A stretch of 64,000 nt of DNA from contig CAJQUW010007898.1 of NCBI GenBank assembly GCA_907163375.1, positions 62,001 through 126,000 on the forward strand. The letters are read 5' to 3'. A program made the position numbers and the translations under genes. The notes under the pieces are model-generated. The model made no database searches. It saw only the letters and a list, made by a program, of their open reading frames with translations, and was not told the DNA's origin. Positions 21,141 to 34,265 of the stretch are shown piece after piece (positions within the stretch are counted from its first letter, which is position 1; the number at the start of each line of letters is the position of its first letter). Source of the DNA: Prostheceraeus crozeri (Eukaryota; Platyhelminthes; Polycladida; Euryleptidae).

Positions 21141-24100
21141 TGAATCATGCAAATATTTGGAAGGTGAACACTAAATTGCTTTAAACTACCTTTATTTGAT
21201 TTGATTTGATGTTCTAAAACTATTTTGAATGTATATGTCATTGGAAATTCATGAGAGCACAAGCTGATCATCTATTTAATATATTGCGACTACTGCTATT
21301 TAACAGATGTCACCAGCAACAGCAAATTTCAGCTGGCGCCTAATAGAGACATCATGATCGACATCAACTATTATCATTTATGGTGGCATGCATGTATTTA
21401 TTCTTGAAACTCAAACTTCCAAACCAAATACCTGAAAAAGTAAACCATCAATATTTAATTTGACAATCTGTAGAGTTTGGGAGGTTAAGTACCAGGGCGT
21501 CTTCTCACCCCAGCTGAAATCCTCCTTCAACGATTTAGATGAATTTTAGAACAAATAAATTGATCGCAATTTCAGTACTTACGAAGAATCTTTAAAGGTT
21601 AGTTGACATTGATTGAATTTGAGATGCAATTATAGTGTCTCCTTTTGAATCTAGTTATAGTCATCTTTGAACATGAATTATTTCTTCTATATAATTTAGT
21701 TGCAACTAATGAATTTCTTAAATTCAGAGAGAGAAAGAAAATGGAAGAATAAAGGAAGAAAACATAAATTCTCGCAAGCTTAGAAATGTGTGTGTGTGTG
21801 TGAGAGATAAATAGATGGAAACACAGAATACGTCAATGATATGCACATCATATTGCTATATTGCTTATTATATGTACACTACATTGCAGATAATTCTATA
21901 CGAGAATTCATACTCGTCTGTCTGTGATAGTTAATGATTATTATTCTCCACTACGTAACGTAACTCTGATGAAAGTGTTATTTGTGGGTAGACGGTAGGG
22001 CGACGTCTCGCCGAAAGGAAGAACCAATGATGTAAAGAAAGAGAAAGGTTGAGAGAGGAAGTGAGATATATAACAAATCTGCCGCCCTACACGTTTTAAC
22101 TATTCAAAAGAAAATAGATAGGAAACGCTTCGCTTGAATCATTTAGTAGTAAGTTCGAAGCTACGAGTACAGGCGGTCTGAATAAGGCCTATGACTATAA
22201 TGACTCAGTGCAATTGACTAGAAATTGGCAATTGGAGATAGATAGAATTTTCTGTTAATGCTGTGCTTTATTTTTATCATGGTTTCTTTAGTCTTGCGTG
22301 ACACCTCGCGGGTATATAGTCTTCCCATCTGTCGACTAGGCCTCTCTCCTCATTTTGTGAGTCGGTGTCCACCACTGTTTGGTGTGTGGTTGGCTGAGCC
22401 AAGCGTGAGTTCATCTCTCGTTTGTTTTCAATGTCCACTTCTTCATCGGTGTTATCTCTTTTGCTACCAATATTATGGTCTCTTATACTTCGAAACTTTG
22501 AGTTGTTTTTCTCTTTGCGTTAACTACTTTTGTTTATTCAGTTCGCAATTGTAGTATGTTGCACTCTATGAGTTATTTGTATCTGCATGCCTAACCTAGT
22601 GAGAAAATAAAGCTTTACCTATAAACATATAGATATCTACTAATCGGTGGCGTCTTCTCCATACCTGCGAGGCCTTCGGCGAATCCTCAAAAATAATTTG
22701 CCAACATTTATAAAAATGAGAAGTGTCATCATTCATTAGATTTCATTTAAATTCGATAGCTTCTCGTGATAGCTGTGGACAGCATCTGTCTGACTGACGT
22801 TCAGTCAAGACTGCGATCAGATGATGAGCGTTCGCCAATGAGTGTACAGTAATGCATCTGACTCGAACACCCAGATTCGGTAGAATTCCGTAATTTGTCT
22901 TTACGTACTTGATGCGACGCTATGTTTAGTACTGTAGATGAGCTCATAACCACGCCTTTCGTGCGAAGGGAATATACTGAAAAGATGACAATCATCAAGC
23001 AAGGCAGGCCAACACCTGATATAAAAATTGAAAGAATTTACAAAGAAATAAGAGATACACGAGACACATATATAAATGCATCAATATTTCAAACAAGAGA
23101 AACGCGAGAAACTGTTGCCCTTCCTCCTTTTTTCTCGAGAAAATGTGGTCTGAACAGAGAGGGGATATGGTAATCTCAGCTCCTAGAGTAAGGCGGTTAA
23201 GCGACATGAGCAATCAACTTCTCATGTACACATTCACTTGACCTTAAAAATTGTTCGGGAAATTGTAATTGAGAATTCATCTTTTATGAAAATTAATGTT
23301 GTAACATAAAAAATGTGTGGTATAGAAATAGCATTCTAATGCTGAGCGAAGGCCTATGGTCAGGGAGCACGCGACGCTTCTGCTACTAATATATGGCATT
23401 TTCCCATTTGCTTGTAATTTCCATGAACATGTACCTGCTGAGCTTCCTGTCGACTTTCTCGCTCAAGTTCACGAAGAATAGGCTGATAAAAGAGGAAACA
23501 AACAAAATGAAACAGGAAAAGTGCCGGAATCTAAGAAAATATTTTGCCATGGAATTATTGTCCATCGAAGTGGAAATGTCCATCCAAATGGAAATAAATT
23601 GTCTATCGGACATTAGGGGGTTTCTCCTAGCAATTACAAAATCGCTCTTGAAATTTTGAAAGTACTGTTGGAAGTCAGTCTCACGTTATGCATGACTTGC
23701 GATTTAGCTTTCAACCAAAACAATTTACTGAAAGAGTAGCTCCTTTGTCATGTTATTTAACCCTTTAAAGCACAAGGGGCTTTATCTTTGACCCTAGATA
23801 TATGTCTTGCAGTAATTTTAATAAATTAGAATTTACTGGGAATCCGAAACTCCGCATAACTATTTCAAACGGTTTACGTTTTTCAAAAACGTATATGACT
23901 TATTGATCTCGTCAATATACCGCTCATAGTTTGTTAAGGATTCTTCGGTAGAAATGTTAAATGTTCTCCTCTATCGTAGAGAGGGCATGGCCGAATTCAA
24001 TCTCGCTGTTATTCGTGATCTGAAAGACCGCTAATTCGAAGAATGTACTTTCATTTGCTATTTTTTTGCATGGAAGAACAAATTCACCTAAATCCAATCC

Positions 24101-24197
24101 TTGTCTGTTTGCGGATGCTGACTCTTCTTAAAGACTGCGGTCTGTCATTAATCCATCACTAATTCATCATGTCATAATTGGAGACAAATTCGTTCCC
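21141..24197. other. No supported feature
   Basis: Contains a TG microsatellite (about 21788-21803) and a GC-richer hairpin followed by CGAAA near 22000. No exon or paired repeat was supported; short frames at 22922-23173 and 23393-23659 look like chance. Confidence 0.45.
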
Positions 24198-24765
24198 TCT
24201 CGGGAGATAAGTGTACCTGGCATGAAATCCGATATCACTTTCTAGTTGTGTTTTTCATGACACATTTTGAATACTTATACATTGTCAGTGTTTTCCATTA
24301 TCAATTATTTCACTCGTGTAGAGCTAAATGTCGCGATACTTGCCCTCAGGTTGTTTTTTGCTTGTTGACATTTTCCATGCCTTTTCAGACTGCGAATACA
24401 TAATCAAAGTATTTAGTGTGAAACTGACTAGCATTGCACACGCGTTTTTCACATTATTTGCCATTTACTTCATTCTGTGCTTTTCTTATATTTTCTGTTG
24501 CCTGACTTTATTTAACTTTTTAGCTCATGGATTTCACCACGTTTAAAGTTAAAAATTGAACAAAGCCATTGAAGACGATATACAATGCAATGCAGTGTGA
24601 GAAGCGTGGCTACAACTTTAATAGGGAGCTGTGTCGATGTTGAGAGATTTGAGCTAGGCCTGCTGATGATTCCTGATATGGGATGAAATGGCAGCTATTC
24701 AGGTCTGTTCCCATTTTTCAACTGAAGTTGAAATTCAATATTTAATATTCTATTTTCAGAAGCTT
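24198..24765 (+). repeat. Interspersed repeat family B, copy 3 (longest)
   Basis: It runs from CGGGAGATAAGTGTAC to ATATTCTATTTTC and matches copy 1 in inverted orientation. It includes ~220 bp (about 24293-24510) missing from copy 1, which is either an insertion here or a deletion there. Unclassified; no terminal inverted repeats. Confidence 0.6.
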
Positions 24766-25320
24766 GTCCAGTCATAGCACTGAAGCAAAAAGTGAACAAA
24801 TAGTCATTTGAGAAACTCACATGCAGATTTCTGCATTTGCTAAAACGGTTGCTTTCATTTTTACATATTTACAGTAGAATAATGACATTTTTTGACATCT
24901 GCTGCTGTCAGCGGCTAATTCAACTCAAGTGTATTCTGAAGTATAAAATTCCTGCGGATCTTGATCTCCCTCCGTATTGGTAAAGCAATACTAGGAGGCG
25001 CACAATCTCATTGATTCAAAAATTGGACCAACATGCGATTATCTCTTGACACTATCACGCCTCATATAACTTAACCGGCGACACGCGCTATGTTTGCCAG
25101 GGAGGAAAGTCGATTCAATTCTGACGGAGATAGGTTGACCTAGCAAGAAATCTCCTCAGAATCAGATGGAGAGAATTCCGATTTGCAGACTTTCTTATGT
25201 TTGATGAATATATATATATATACAGTATATTCGATAAAAATAAGTAAATGGTAGAGTAGATAGGTATAAATCAATAAAGTAAACCAATAGGTCAATGAGA
25301 AATAAATTTAAATAATTTTT
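24766..25320. other. No gene; short AT microsatellite
   Basis: An AT run lies at about 25206-25222. The part next to 25320 would lie just 3' of the hammerhead ribozyme's cleavage site on the minus strand and may belong to the same retroelement, but nothing codes. Confidence 0.4.
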
Positions 25321-25370
25321 TGGCTAGCGCTTTCGATGGATACTTGTCCATCTCATCAGACAAATTATGC
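25321..25370 (-). ncRNA. Hammerhead ribozyme, canonical core
   Basis: Read on the minus strand: CTGATGA (25359-25353); stem II GATGGA/TCCATC, six perfect pairs closed by G-C with loop CAAGTA; then GAAA (25334-25331). A very short stem III follows (A15.1-G-C with G-C-U16.1), then A as the nucleotide before the predicted cut between 25325 and 25324. All invariant core bases are present. Stem I is weak near the core (T-G, G-C and three A-T pairs around a bulged C). A 2-3-bp loopless stem III is typical of the dimeric type-I ribozymes of Penelope-like elements and retrozymes (established). No element coding sequence is recognisable beside it. Confidence 0.75.
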
Positions 25371-27682
25371 TAAAACATTTTATTTTTGGCATTTATTTTT
25401 TTATTTTATATATGTATATATATCATATGATAAATAAGAAGTCTGGATGCTGCAGTCATCATGGATGGAAGCGGCCGGGATCAACAGTGGCTGGCCGGTG
25501 CCACACTACTTTTCTGACCGTTTCGTTTATTCCACAGTTGATTACAAATGCCACCAGGAAATACAACACTTCTAGCTGCGATACTAAATGCAAGCTCTTT
25601 TCCTTCCCCCAAGTGTATTTCGATACTTCAACTGATCCCCAAGATACCAACTGAGATTTTAACTGAAGATGCAATGTTGAGATTCATCGAGGCCTGTGGC
25701 TTGTAAGGGACTTAAGTTTGCAGCTACATCTCCGCCAAGTTTTAGCTGATTTAAATATCTAAGCTTTCCGAATTCTCCGGTTCTAAAAACATTTATTTGC
25801 CCGTCTTTTTGCGAGGCAGAAATTAGAGTGGTTTTCTGACATACTTTTCCACAATTTAGACTAGGAGGGGGAAATAATATCAAAATATCGACATGTGGCA
25901 TATTTCATGGTAGTTTGCATCCCCCAATTACTTAAATTACTTGATGTTATGGAAGTCGCAAATCGCATTGCAACTACGAACTTCTGTGAAAATGATTGAA
26001 GTGAATGCGATAGAAGGCTGTGAGGTTTCTGCAGGAATACTGACTAATTATGCAAGAGCAGTTCAGAATACGCATAAAATGTTTATTTCTACCGATTTCA
26101 GGATTGAATCTGAAATGAAGGATTTCAGGATTCAGGATTGAATCTGACATCTACTGAAATGTCTGACAATTCAAATCACGTTCAAAAAAAGTAGAACGTC
26201 CTCGGTTGCCATGTTGTCATTTGGCAAAAAATTGCCAATTAAGATGAATTCAACAAGAAATTTGCAAATATGCCAACCGCCAAAACCCATCCTATTCAAA
26301 CTCTGATCAGAGTTTAGCTGAAGCATAGTGCTCAAAGACACTTGATTAGGGTGTACCCATGGCCATCCCGTTGTCACCACTTCTTATCTACACCCACATA
26401 GATAAGAGACTTTTTTTATACCCTCTGCATGCTTTTCAACAAAGTTTTAAGAATTGCAAATGCTTGCTGTTAGCAACTTATGCAGTTGCATTTTCATATT
26501 CTGGCTATTTTTAAGGCCTGCTATAGATAATACTAAGAAACCTCTCTCTTTCCCTCTCCCTCTTTCTGCGTGTGTGCGTGCGTGTTCCCAAAGTCGACAA
26601 TGCCGTAAAATTGAGAAGTGTACAACCAATTGTGTCAGCCAACCACTGCTTCAGTAGATCGTTCTTTTACATGTTGAAGAAGATTCTGTGCAAAGACAGA
26701 CCTTATTAAACATCAAATGTAGTAGATTACATTATTGGTTTGTACAACAAGCTGTAAATGGGTATACTGTGGCACTTTGAACACAATTCGAATTTGTCGT
26801 AAATTTAACGTTTTGCCTGAAAATGGAAACATAATTTTTGCTACATTTCAAGAATTTCAAATCTTACCAATTTACAATTCAAAGACTTCTAATAATTTCA
26901 TAATTACAAGACGTCATAATTTGGTCACGTTTTGAGATTTTATGTCATATTTGGTTATATTTTAAGCTTTGTTAAATCATATTTTTTCGATGTTTAGATC
27001 ATAAAAAATTGCCCTAATGATGACATTTCAGGTTTACTGTTAAAGTTTGGATAGTCATTCACATCTGACGATTTCTAGCAGCCATGGGAGTGCGCTTAAT
27101 CAATTCTTAACTTTTCAATTTGCTTGGTTGTCATACTGCCGTCAGAATGGGAACCAAATCAAGTCCGAGATTTTCAATTTAGCCATGTACAATGTTTTTT
27201 CAAATTGTTTCAAAGCTATGATTGCTGCGACTCTAATTTTTCGCAACTTTTGTCCTCTGAGCATTTCCATTCAAAAGACTATTCAAATTTTGTCAAATTT
27301 GGCCAATGAGAAAATGCAGACATTGACCTTTAAAAAAAGTACTTACTGAAAATCAATTCCTTTCTTAATTAAACGGTCAAATTCAAATTAATTCATTTGG
27401 CGTAACCCATCCGACAAAGCACAAACTAAGCAATAATTAACATGTTCATACACGAATGCATCTATGTGGTTGTTATATAAATAATAGCAATATACTATAG
27501 ACACTATTCACAACAGATTTATAAGTAATAATGCTAGTTTTATGGCACAAAAAGTAGATTTCAAGCATAAAGTGAACAGATTATCATGCCTCACAATACA
27601 TTTGATGCATATGTTTCTCTGGAAGTGCAGCTGCTGTATTTTCTATGCTCATTATTAATTATATACTATAATTGACTATTTA
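25371..27682. other. No supported feature
   Basis: AT-rich. A pyrimidine-rich CT run followed by GTGTGTGCGTG lies at about 26540-26585, and a short local duplication (GGATTGAATCTGA) at 26101-26148. The frames here look like chance. Confidence 0.45.
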
Positions 27683-28242
27683 TGATCTACATGTGCTGTC
27701 AACAGTCTTTATATGAGTGTTATAAACCCGGTTAATCATCCCAATGTAATCAAACATCCTTCCAATATTGTCTTTATATCCAATATTTTCAAAAAAGTAG
27801 AAATCAAATTTTGAATTGAAATTTTGACCGTGTTGCTTGAAGGTGACGTCACCGTCGGAAGGATCATACGCCAATTGCAGGTGACCGTACTTTTGAGAGA
27901 GATCAAACCGTGTGAATATCAAAGACAAAGCGTGGTTGCATGATCCCCCGGGTTTTCGAGCTCAAAGTAGCCCGGGTAAAATAGGTTAAAGGACCAGGAC
28001 GACCGGCGTCCTTTTCACGCGGACGGGAGGACTGGATCCGCATCAGTCATAATGACCTTGATAAATTGTGCACGAAGTCTGTAGTCGTCGGTTGCTGTTG
28101 CTATTTCAATAGTTTCATTGACAGAATTACCTACCTCTTTTCCGGAAACGTTCGCTAATCTAAGACTGATTACGGCATTGTGCTCGTCTTGGCTCCATGT
28201 GGGTGCGATGTCAGGTGTGGATTGAAGCTGGGCTGCTCTAAT
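27683..28242 (-). other. Two open stretches on the minus strand with a GC-rich centre, possible coding remnant
   Basis: On the minus strand 28242-28018 is open for 75 codons without a good start (contains TPDIAPTWSQDEH and ATATDDYRLRAQFIKV). It is followed by a GC-rich patch (27945-28040) and then an 82-codon frame at 27928-27683 (contains TRFDLSQKYGHLQLAYDPSD). Composition looks more protein-like than that of neighbouring frames, but I recognise no family and see no clear splice sites. It could be a decayed gene or element remnant, or chance. Confidence 0.2.
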
Positions 28243-31200
28243 TCATTAATTGGTCGAATACTTGCCTATGATTCGAAATATACGAGACATGCTTGCTTTT
28301 CAAAGTGGAATTGTGACTCGCGCTCGCAAAGGAAATTGCCACCTTGTCTTCAACTTATCACGACAATAAAACACTGTGGAAAAGCTTGCTGTGTACAGAA
28401 CGTACCGGTCTTCAAATTCATCGATAAAATCACTATTTACGGAGATTATTATGCGTGTCTTTCAGGGCAGCTAAAATCCTAACTATCAATGTTTAATGAT
28501 GGCGATTTAAAAAGCTCGATTGTGCATAAAGTGCAATATGAAATAAATGTAAAGTTTTAAAGAACGTCAAGGAAAATCATCTGAACAACTATTGGTTCAA
28601 TCCGGGCCCGGTTCCCACTCTCTATATATACTGCATCTTTATATGTCTATTCAAGTTTATATTACAACTACTCAAGCTCAGCATATCATTCACTCAATGT
28701 CACATGAAATGTTCACTTCAAATGCATATTCTTGTTCAGATCAACTCATGAAGTTATTGTTTTTTCATTAGCAAGTGGTGTTGATTTGAAGCGCATCATA
28801 ATTTTGATTTGTGTGAATATAAACAACATTATATATCTGAAGTTACTCAATGACCCTAACAGTTCGTGGGAAAACACCACTTTTAATATCTTCTGGTACG
28901 TGATTCACACTGAGTGATAAATGAATTTTGTCATTTTCGTCTCAAATGACAAATGAACCTCTTCGCTGAATGACAATTTTCACAACTTTGTAAATCCAGG
29001 AATCTTTTCATCTCTGCCAATTATAATCACATCTGAATGCGCACTTTCCACCACTTTTTCGCAAAAGCCAATCAGAGCATTGCTGCTGTAATCCAACAGA
29101 AACGAAGAACAGTGCCATCGACAAGTTTGAAGCTTCACTCTTTAATCAAACTCTCGATCCCAACCACAAAACTGCATTTCCGATCCTTTGGAGATGATAA
29201 ACTACATGTTCTATTAATTTCTGTACATCTGTTCGTATTATCTGTGTTATTCCATTATTTATTTTTTGGCAACGTATCGTCTTCACTGCGTCTTCTCGGA
29301 ATTCAAATAAAAACAAAAAGGAACATTTTTTTCTATTTGGTAAGTCAACTAAAGATTAATCTTTCTCTCAATTCTATAGAATTAGTCGGAAGTTGTTGAC
29401 AAATATTCTTCTACATCGGAAGAAAAAAATACGATAAGATCTCTGTATATTAGTTTTAATTGAATTTCCTGGCAGAATCGTTTTACTTCGCTTGATGAAG
29501 TTATTTGCTCTTTTGACGTGGCCGATATTGATGAAGAGGCACATATCAAAATCATGAATGAACTAAATTAAGCAAGAAAAGAAAATACCAAGGCAAATCC
29601 AATTTGATTGTCAGTTTGAAAAGGGAGCTGCCTATTCAACTCTACTAAATTGCAGATCTCATGGAAGGAATTCCCGAAAAACTAACTGACTCGATGAATG
29701 ATGCGAATTCGCCGATATTCTGTAATGGCAATGCAAGTTCCGAGCTGAGGCTATTATTGTATGAGATAGTTGACTCAGTTGGGTTTGACAGCTGAGAGTT
29801 TGAAAGCGTATATTGATAATGGCTGATGAAATAAAACTGTCATTCAAATTTTTCGACGTTTATGATAAAGTAGGCTTTTATTGATTAGATTGTCATTAAC
29901 AAATCGCGGTTCTCCTCAACACTTTTGTTACGGATTTTATGGTTCTTATGTTCCTAGATCGTCACAGGATTGATAGTTTACTTTCAAAAATTCGTTTTGC
30001 GAAATTGGGAAACTTCAGCAACCGATTCTTAAGTTAAACATTTGCTTTTCATTAAATACTGACCGTTTATTTTGCTTATACAATTCAGCCACTGTAGATG
30101 GAAATGTGTGTAATATCTTTATGAACCGTGTAGATCACAGACATAAATGCATCTTGTATTTTCACTGATCTGTTCCGATCTATTCCCTGTAAAGAACTAC
30201 ATGTACGATTACAAGAATATTTAATATAATTAGAGCTTCACTAAAAATTGTAACTACAAAAGCGGGAACGAGAATATAAAAATGCAACAATGCAGCGTAT
30301 AAAATGCTGCATCGACAACGGAGTATAATGATTGCCTTCGTAGTTAAAGCAGTATTCGTATTCACTAAAGTATGCTTTACTATGAAGATAAGGAGGCTAT
30401 TTGCTACAAAATCTAAGAAATTACTTCGAAAGCTAATAAAGAAAAAGTTTTTGTGTTGTTATCTTTCAATGCTTTGATAGTCCACAGTTTCACTTTTTTG
30501 GCTGAATTTCACATGACTATTAGTGAGAGATGGCGCATTACAACAATATAAACGGTCAAATGAAAGCAATTCATACTCAGTTGTTTTATTAACGATGCAG
30601 TTTTGACGTTTGGGCTGGTGTCATCAGATCAAAGAATATGATCAAAATCGACCCATCCGATCATTAGCAAATGTCGAACATTTTTGCGACATCAATTTCA
30701 TTGTTTGTCACGCTGAGGGAATGAAATCTCGAACTTTTATTCAATCTACATATATTTTGAGAAAGAAATTGGATTTTCCTAATCTCGAGTTCTCGAGATT
30801 CAGAATTTGAGACCTGCACATGTAGATGAGAACCAATACATGTTAATGGAAAATGTCCACATTTTGAAATGAAATTTGTCGCTGTGCAAGTGTTAATCAA
30901 AGCCGCGAACCATGGATGGTAGCAATCTTGTCTGCCGATTCTTTTGATTAACTTTCCACAGGTTTAGACTTTTGACTTCATTGTGATCAGAAGTTATTTT
31001 ACGTATGAATATACGTATTATTTACGTGCGCTAATGTGCATCAATGGAGGGAAGTAATAGTTGGCATTTCTTTCTCCTGTCTGATCGCGTAACGTCTTCT
31101 TGTCACCTTCATTGTATTTCACATTTTGATAATTTTATCTTCAAGTTGCGTTTATTGTGAAAACTTTATGCAACGAAGAAGGGCATCAGTATGGAAAGAA

Positions 31201-32227
31201 ATAGAATGACACTCACGAATCATTGTTTGAGACGCTTGGTTCGGATTTCTCCTCAGTTCGTCTTGAATGACGAAAAACAGTGACAAAGAAGGTAGGTCGC
31301 CGGACGCTAGACCAATAAACGACAGTACAACTGATGTTTTAATCTTTTCAACTGACTTTCAGTTTAAAAATGCCTCAGAATTGCATTATCGGCTTTCCCT
31401 TTCACATTTCATATTCCATAGAGTTTAGGAATTCAATGATTTTGAAAATTCACCATGCTTCAATACTAAACGTTGAAATCATCTTTGGCCCATACTTCGC
31501 GACAACATTCTTTTTGTGAGTTATTCAAATCCAAAGCGGAAAAGCCTGAGAAAGCTATCGCCTTAATTGAACATAGCTGAAGCATGACATCCCAGACTAT
31601 CAGCATAAACATGAAAGTCATTATGATCATCCATTATGTTAAATTTAATCTGAAATAAGGATATCTCATCATTGAAGAACTTTTTAGGATAAGATTTTTA
31701 ATTGTATCGCGCCAGAGATGAAACTTTAAAAGCCACTAGTTATGAATGCAAATAAAGCATGAATAAATTTTCTTATTTAAAAAGCCACCATAGTCCCCTC
31801 GTCTCCTGAATCAGTCACGAAGCAGGCTACATATTTTGAAATTGAAAATTGTCATCTGCTCCAATGCATTGCAAAATTGCTGACTGCTCCAGAGATGTGT
31901 GTGGATAGGCTTTTCACGTCCGATCATGATTTAGACCAAAGAACGCTAACTCGCGGTCAATGCATTTAAAAATCGCAAGTGCTTCCTATATGTATTCGAC
32001 CGCATGAATGCCAGGGGCATTAAATTGTGCAATAATTACTTAAAATCTCTCCGCCTTTGTTCAGTTAATCTTTCTTAATGTAATAATTTGTACATTTTAT
32101 CTACATCAGTGATAGACAGAGAATACAATGCTTGCCCTATGATGAACCCGTAAAAAATATTTGTCAAAATGGTCAAAGGGACATACGTTGCCACTCGCAG
32201 CCTCAATGTCTGGCAAATATTGTACAG
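28243..32227. other. No supported feature
   Basis: AT-rich. No exon bounded by good splice sites, RNA gene or repeat pairing was found. Frames of 60-120 codons here (for example 29037-29399) have no recognisable domains. Confidence 0.45.
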
Positions 32228-32378
32228 AAAATTAACGTTGAATGTGCACTGACACGTCACGATGTTCCGTCACTAAGACGAGATCATCTTCAACAAAGCA
32301 ACCTGTATTCGCCATTTAGATCTGGATTTCCGTCTCGCAAGCAAGCTTCTTTGAGGCGAGCATCTATTGGCAATTTAG
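32228..32378 (+). CDS. Candidate internal exon, unidentified
   Basis: An open frame is bounded by an AG (TTGTACAG ending at 32227) and a donor-like TTTAG|GTAACG. The 50-codon peptide ends with basic, serine-rich sequence (RKQASLRRASIGNL) that resembles a protein kinase A site. The upstream pyrimidine tract is poor and the frame stays open beyond the putative acceptor, so evidence is weak. If real, it would belong to a plus-strand gene spanning this part of the window. Confidence 0.2.
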
Positions 32379-34057
32379 GTAACGTTTGTTAGCTAGCAGC
32401 TTCAGATTGCTAGTACCTTTTCCGGTCATCCTAATAGTAGTCATAGCAGCAAAATGTCCATTTCAAATTTAGACCTTCTTTCTTGACAAACAAATCATCA
32501 AAAGAAAGGGCACATAAAGGAAGCTGTGACCATATGAAATAATTTTACGAATTTCATTTTCATAGGGAGGAAATTGTATCTTCTTTCAATCATGAAGCAC
32601 CTCCCGTCAAAAACCATCAAATACATGCATGTCCGTGATTTAGAAACTGCTGATTTAGATGATGCGAAGACAGCGCGCTTATAATCACAAAATTCAATAA
32701 AATTGGTATTTTGTACGATTTAGTTCCGAGCGCATTAAAATGTGACTTTCAAACTGCAACTTTTTTGCAACTTATTACTGGAAGTGGCAGTCATCTGGGA
32801 AGCTGCATGAACTTATGTATTTGAATGATTCAAGACAGTAAAATTCACAATTATGATATTGCTATGTGTTAACCTGTGAATAAGATGTCTGGTCCATTTC
32901 AGTCGGTTAAAGCTTAATTTTCCAATAGAAGCTGCCTTCTCCTTTGAAATCGGCTAAAACTCAAAGCGTTCATGTGTTCGCTTATCACCTTTGGCCCACT
33001 ACCGCCACGTGTTTCTTTGATACCCTACAATGAATTTACTGTTATTCCAAAGACTGTTATCGATAAAGTCTTCTTGATGGCACCCAATTTTTGGTGGAAT
33101 TGCTTCTTTAATTAATTGTCTTGCTGATTTCTTGTACGAGTATAGTGCAATCGTAGCAAGATCGGATTATTTTCCAACCAGTTTACTTATAAATCGAAAT
33201 GAGTCTTGTAATCAGAATGATCAGTGTGCTCACTTTGACGACTCATATCCCGCGCATCCCAGTGGAATTTCAAATAAAGATCCAAATAATCAAAATCATC
33301 GGTGTTTGGATAATAATCGCTAGTGTGCCATTAGCAAGACTCGAAATCAATATTTTTAGCATATTTCGATTCGGTTTATATTTAGAGCACTTTTTATTGC
33401 AGCATTTTTCCGAGCGCGTCAAAGCATGCATCTAACGGCCTTGAATTTTATCCACACCAGGTTCATTTTAGGGCAGCTTGCTTCTATTTGAATTGACATG
33501 TATCTGATCGTGTCATGACGCTATGCTTCCGCTCATTATCTTGTTCAATTTTTGTCCATCTCGATCTTCATAGAGAATGACCTACCGCATATTTGAAATT
33601 TTGAAACGTTTATGTTTCCCAGTTAATGAATGCTGCAATCTACAGATTACATGCACTGTACTATATACGAAAGATCAATGGCGGCAGCTTGAAAGTGTAG
33701 AAAGATATTTTAGACTTGAGGAGTTTGAGGCACTAAATTATTTGGCAACTGCAGACGATGCGCCTCGGCAAGTCTGAGGACATTTTTCTGTTCTGTGACC
33801 ACAAACAATTTTAAAGCGCTTAATATGCACATGCACCTACAGGTGTTGCATAGGAATCTGTTGCTCAATCAAGTATAGAAAAGGTATCATGAAATGAATG
33901 AATATCAATGCGTCCATATGGCATCGTGCTGGCAGATTTATTGGCAACTTGCGGTTTATTGTAATCACGCCACATTAAATTACTCGTCCATCGATCTCTA
34001 GCAATGATTGTGTGGATAGTTTCTCTAAACAGTTATCTATCCAACATGCTGCAACGT
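32379..34057. other. No supported feature
   Basis: AT-rich spacer with chance frames only. Confidence 0.45.
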
Positions 34058-34253
34058 TATAGATTTGCAAGTAAAAAGTTAGTAAAATTTGGACGGGCAA
34101 GACTGCAACTTTAAATAGGGAGTTGTGTCGATGCTCAGATATGTGAACTAGGCCTGCTGATGATTCCTGATATTGAATGAAATGGCAACTATTCAGGTCT
34201 GTTCCCATTTTTCAACTGAGGATGCAACTCAATATTTAATTATTCTATTTACA
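34058..34253 (+). repeat. Interspersed repeat family B, copy 4, with possible target duplication
   Basis: From about 34101 it matches family B (ACTGCAACTTTAAATAGGG to ATTATTCTATTTAC). ATGCTGCAACGT at 34046-34057 and ATGTTGCAACGT at 34254-34265 (one mismatch in 12) flank it and look like a target-site duplication of retroposon length. The first ~40 bp inside have no match in the other copies. Confidence 0.5.
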
Positions 34254-34265
34254 ATGTTGCAACGT

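Noticed and set aside
21958-22030. A GC-rich hairpin GGCGA-CGTC-TCGCC followed by GAAAGG, resembling a hammerhead stem II plus GAAA
   Set aside because: CTGATGA is not in the required place directly before the stem (a CTGATGA occurs ~40 bases upstream), so the core cannot form.
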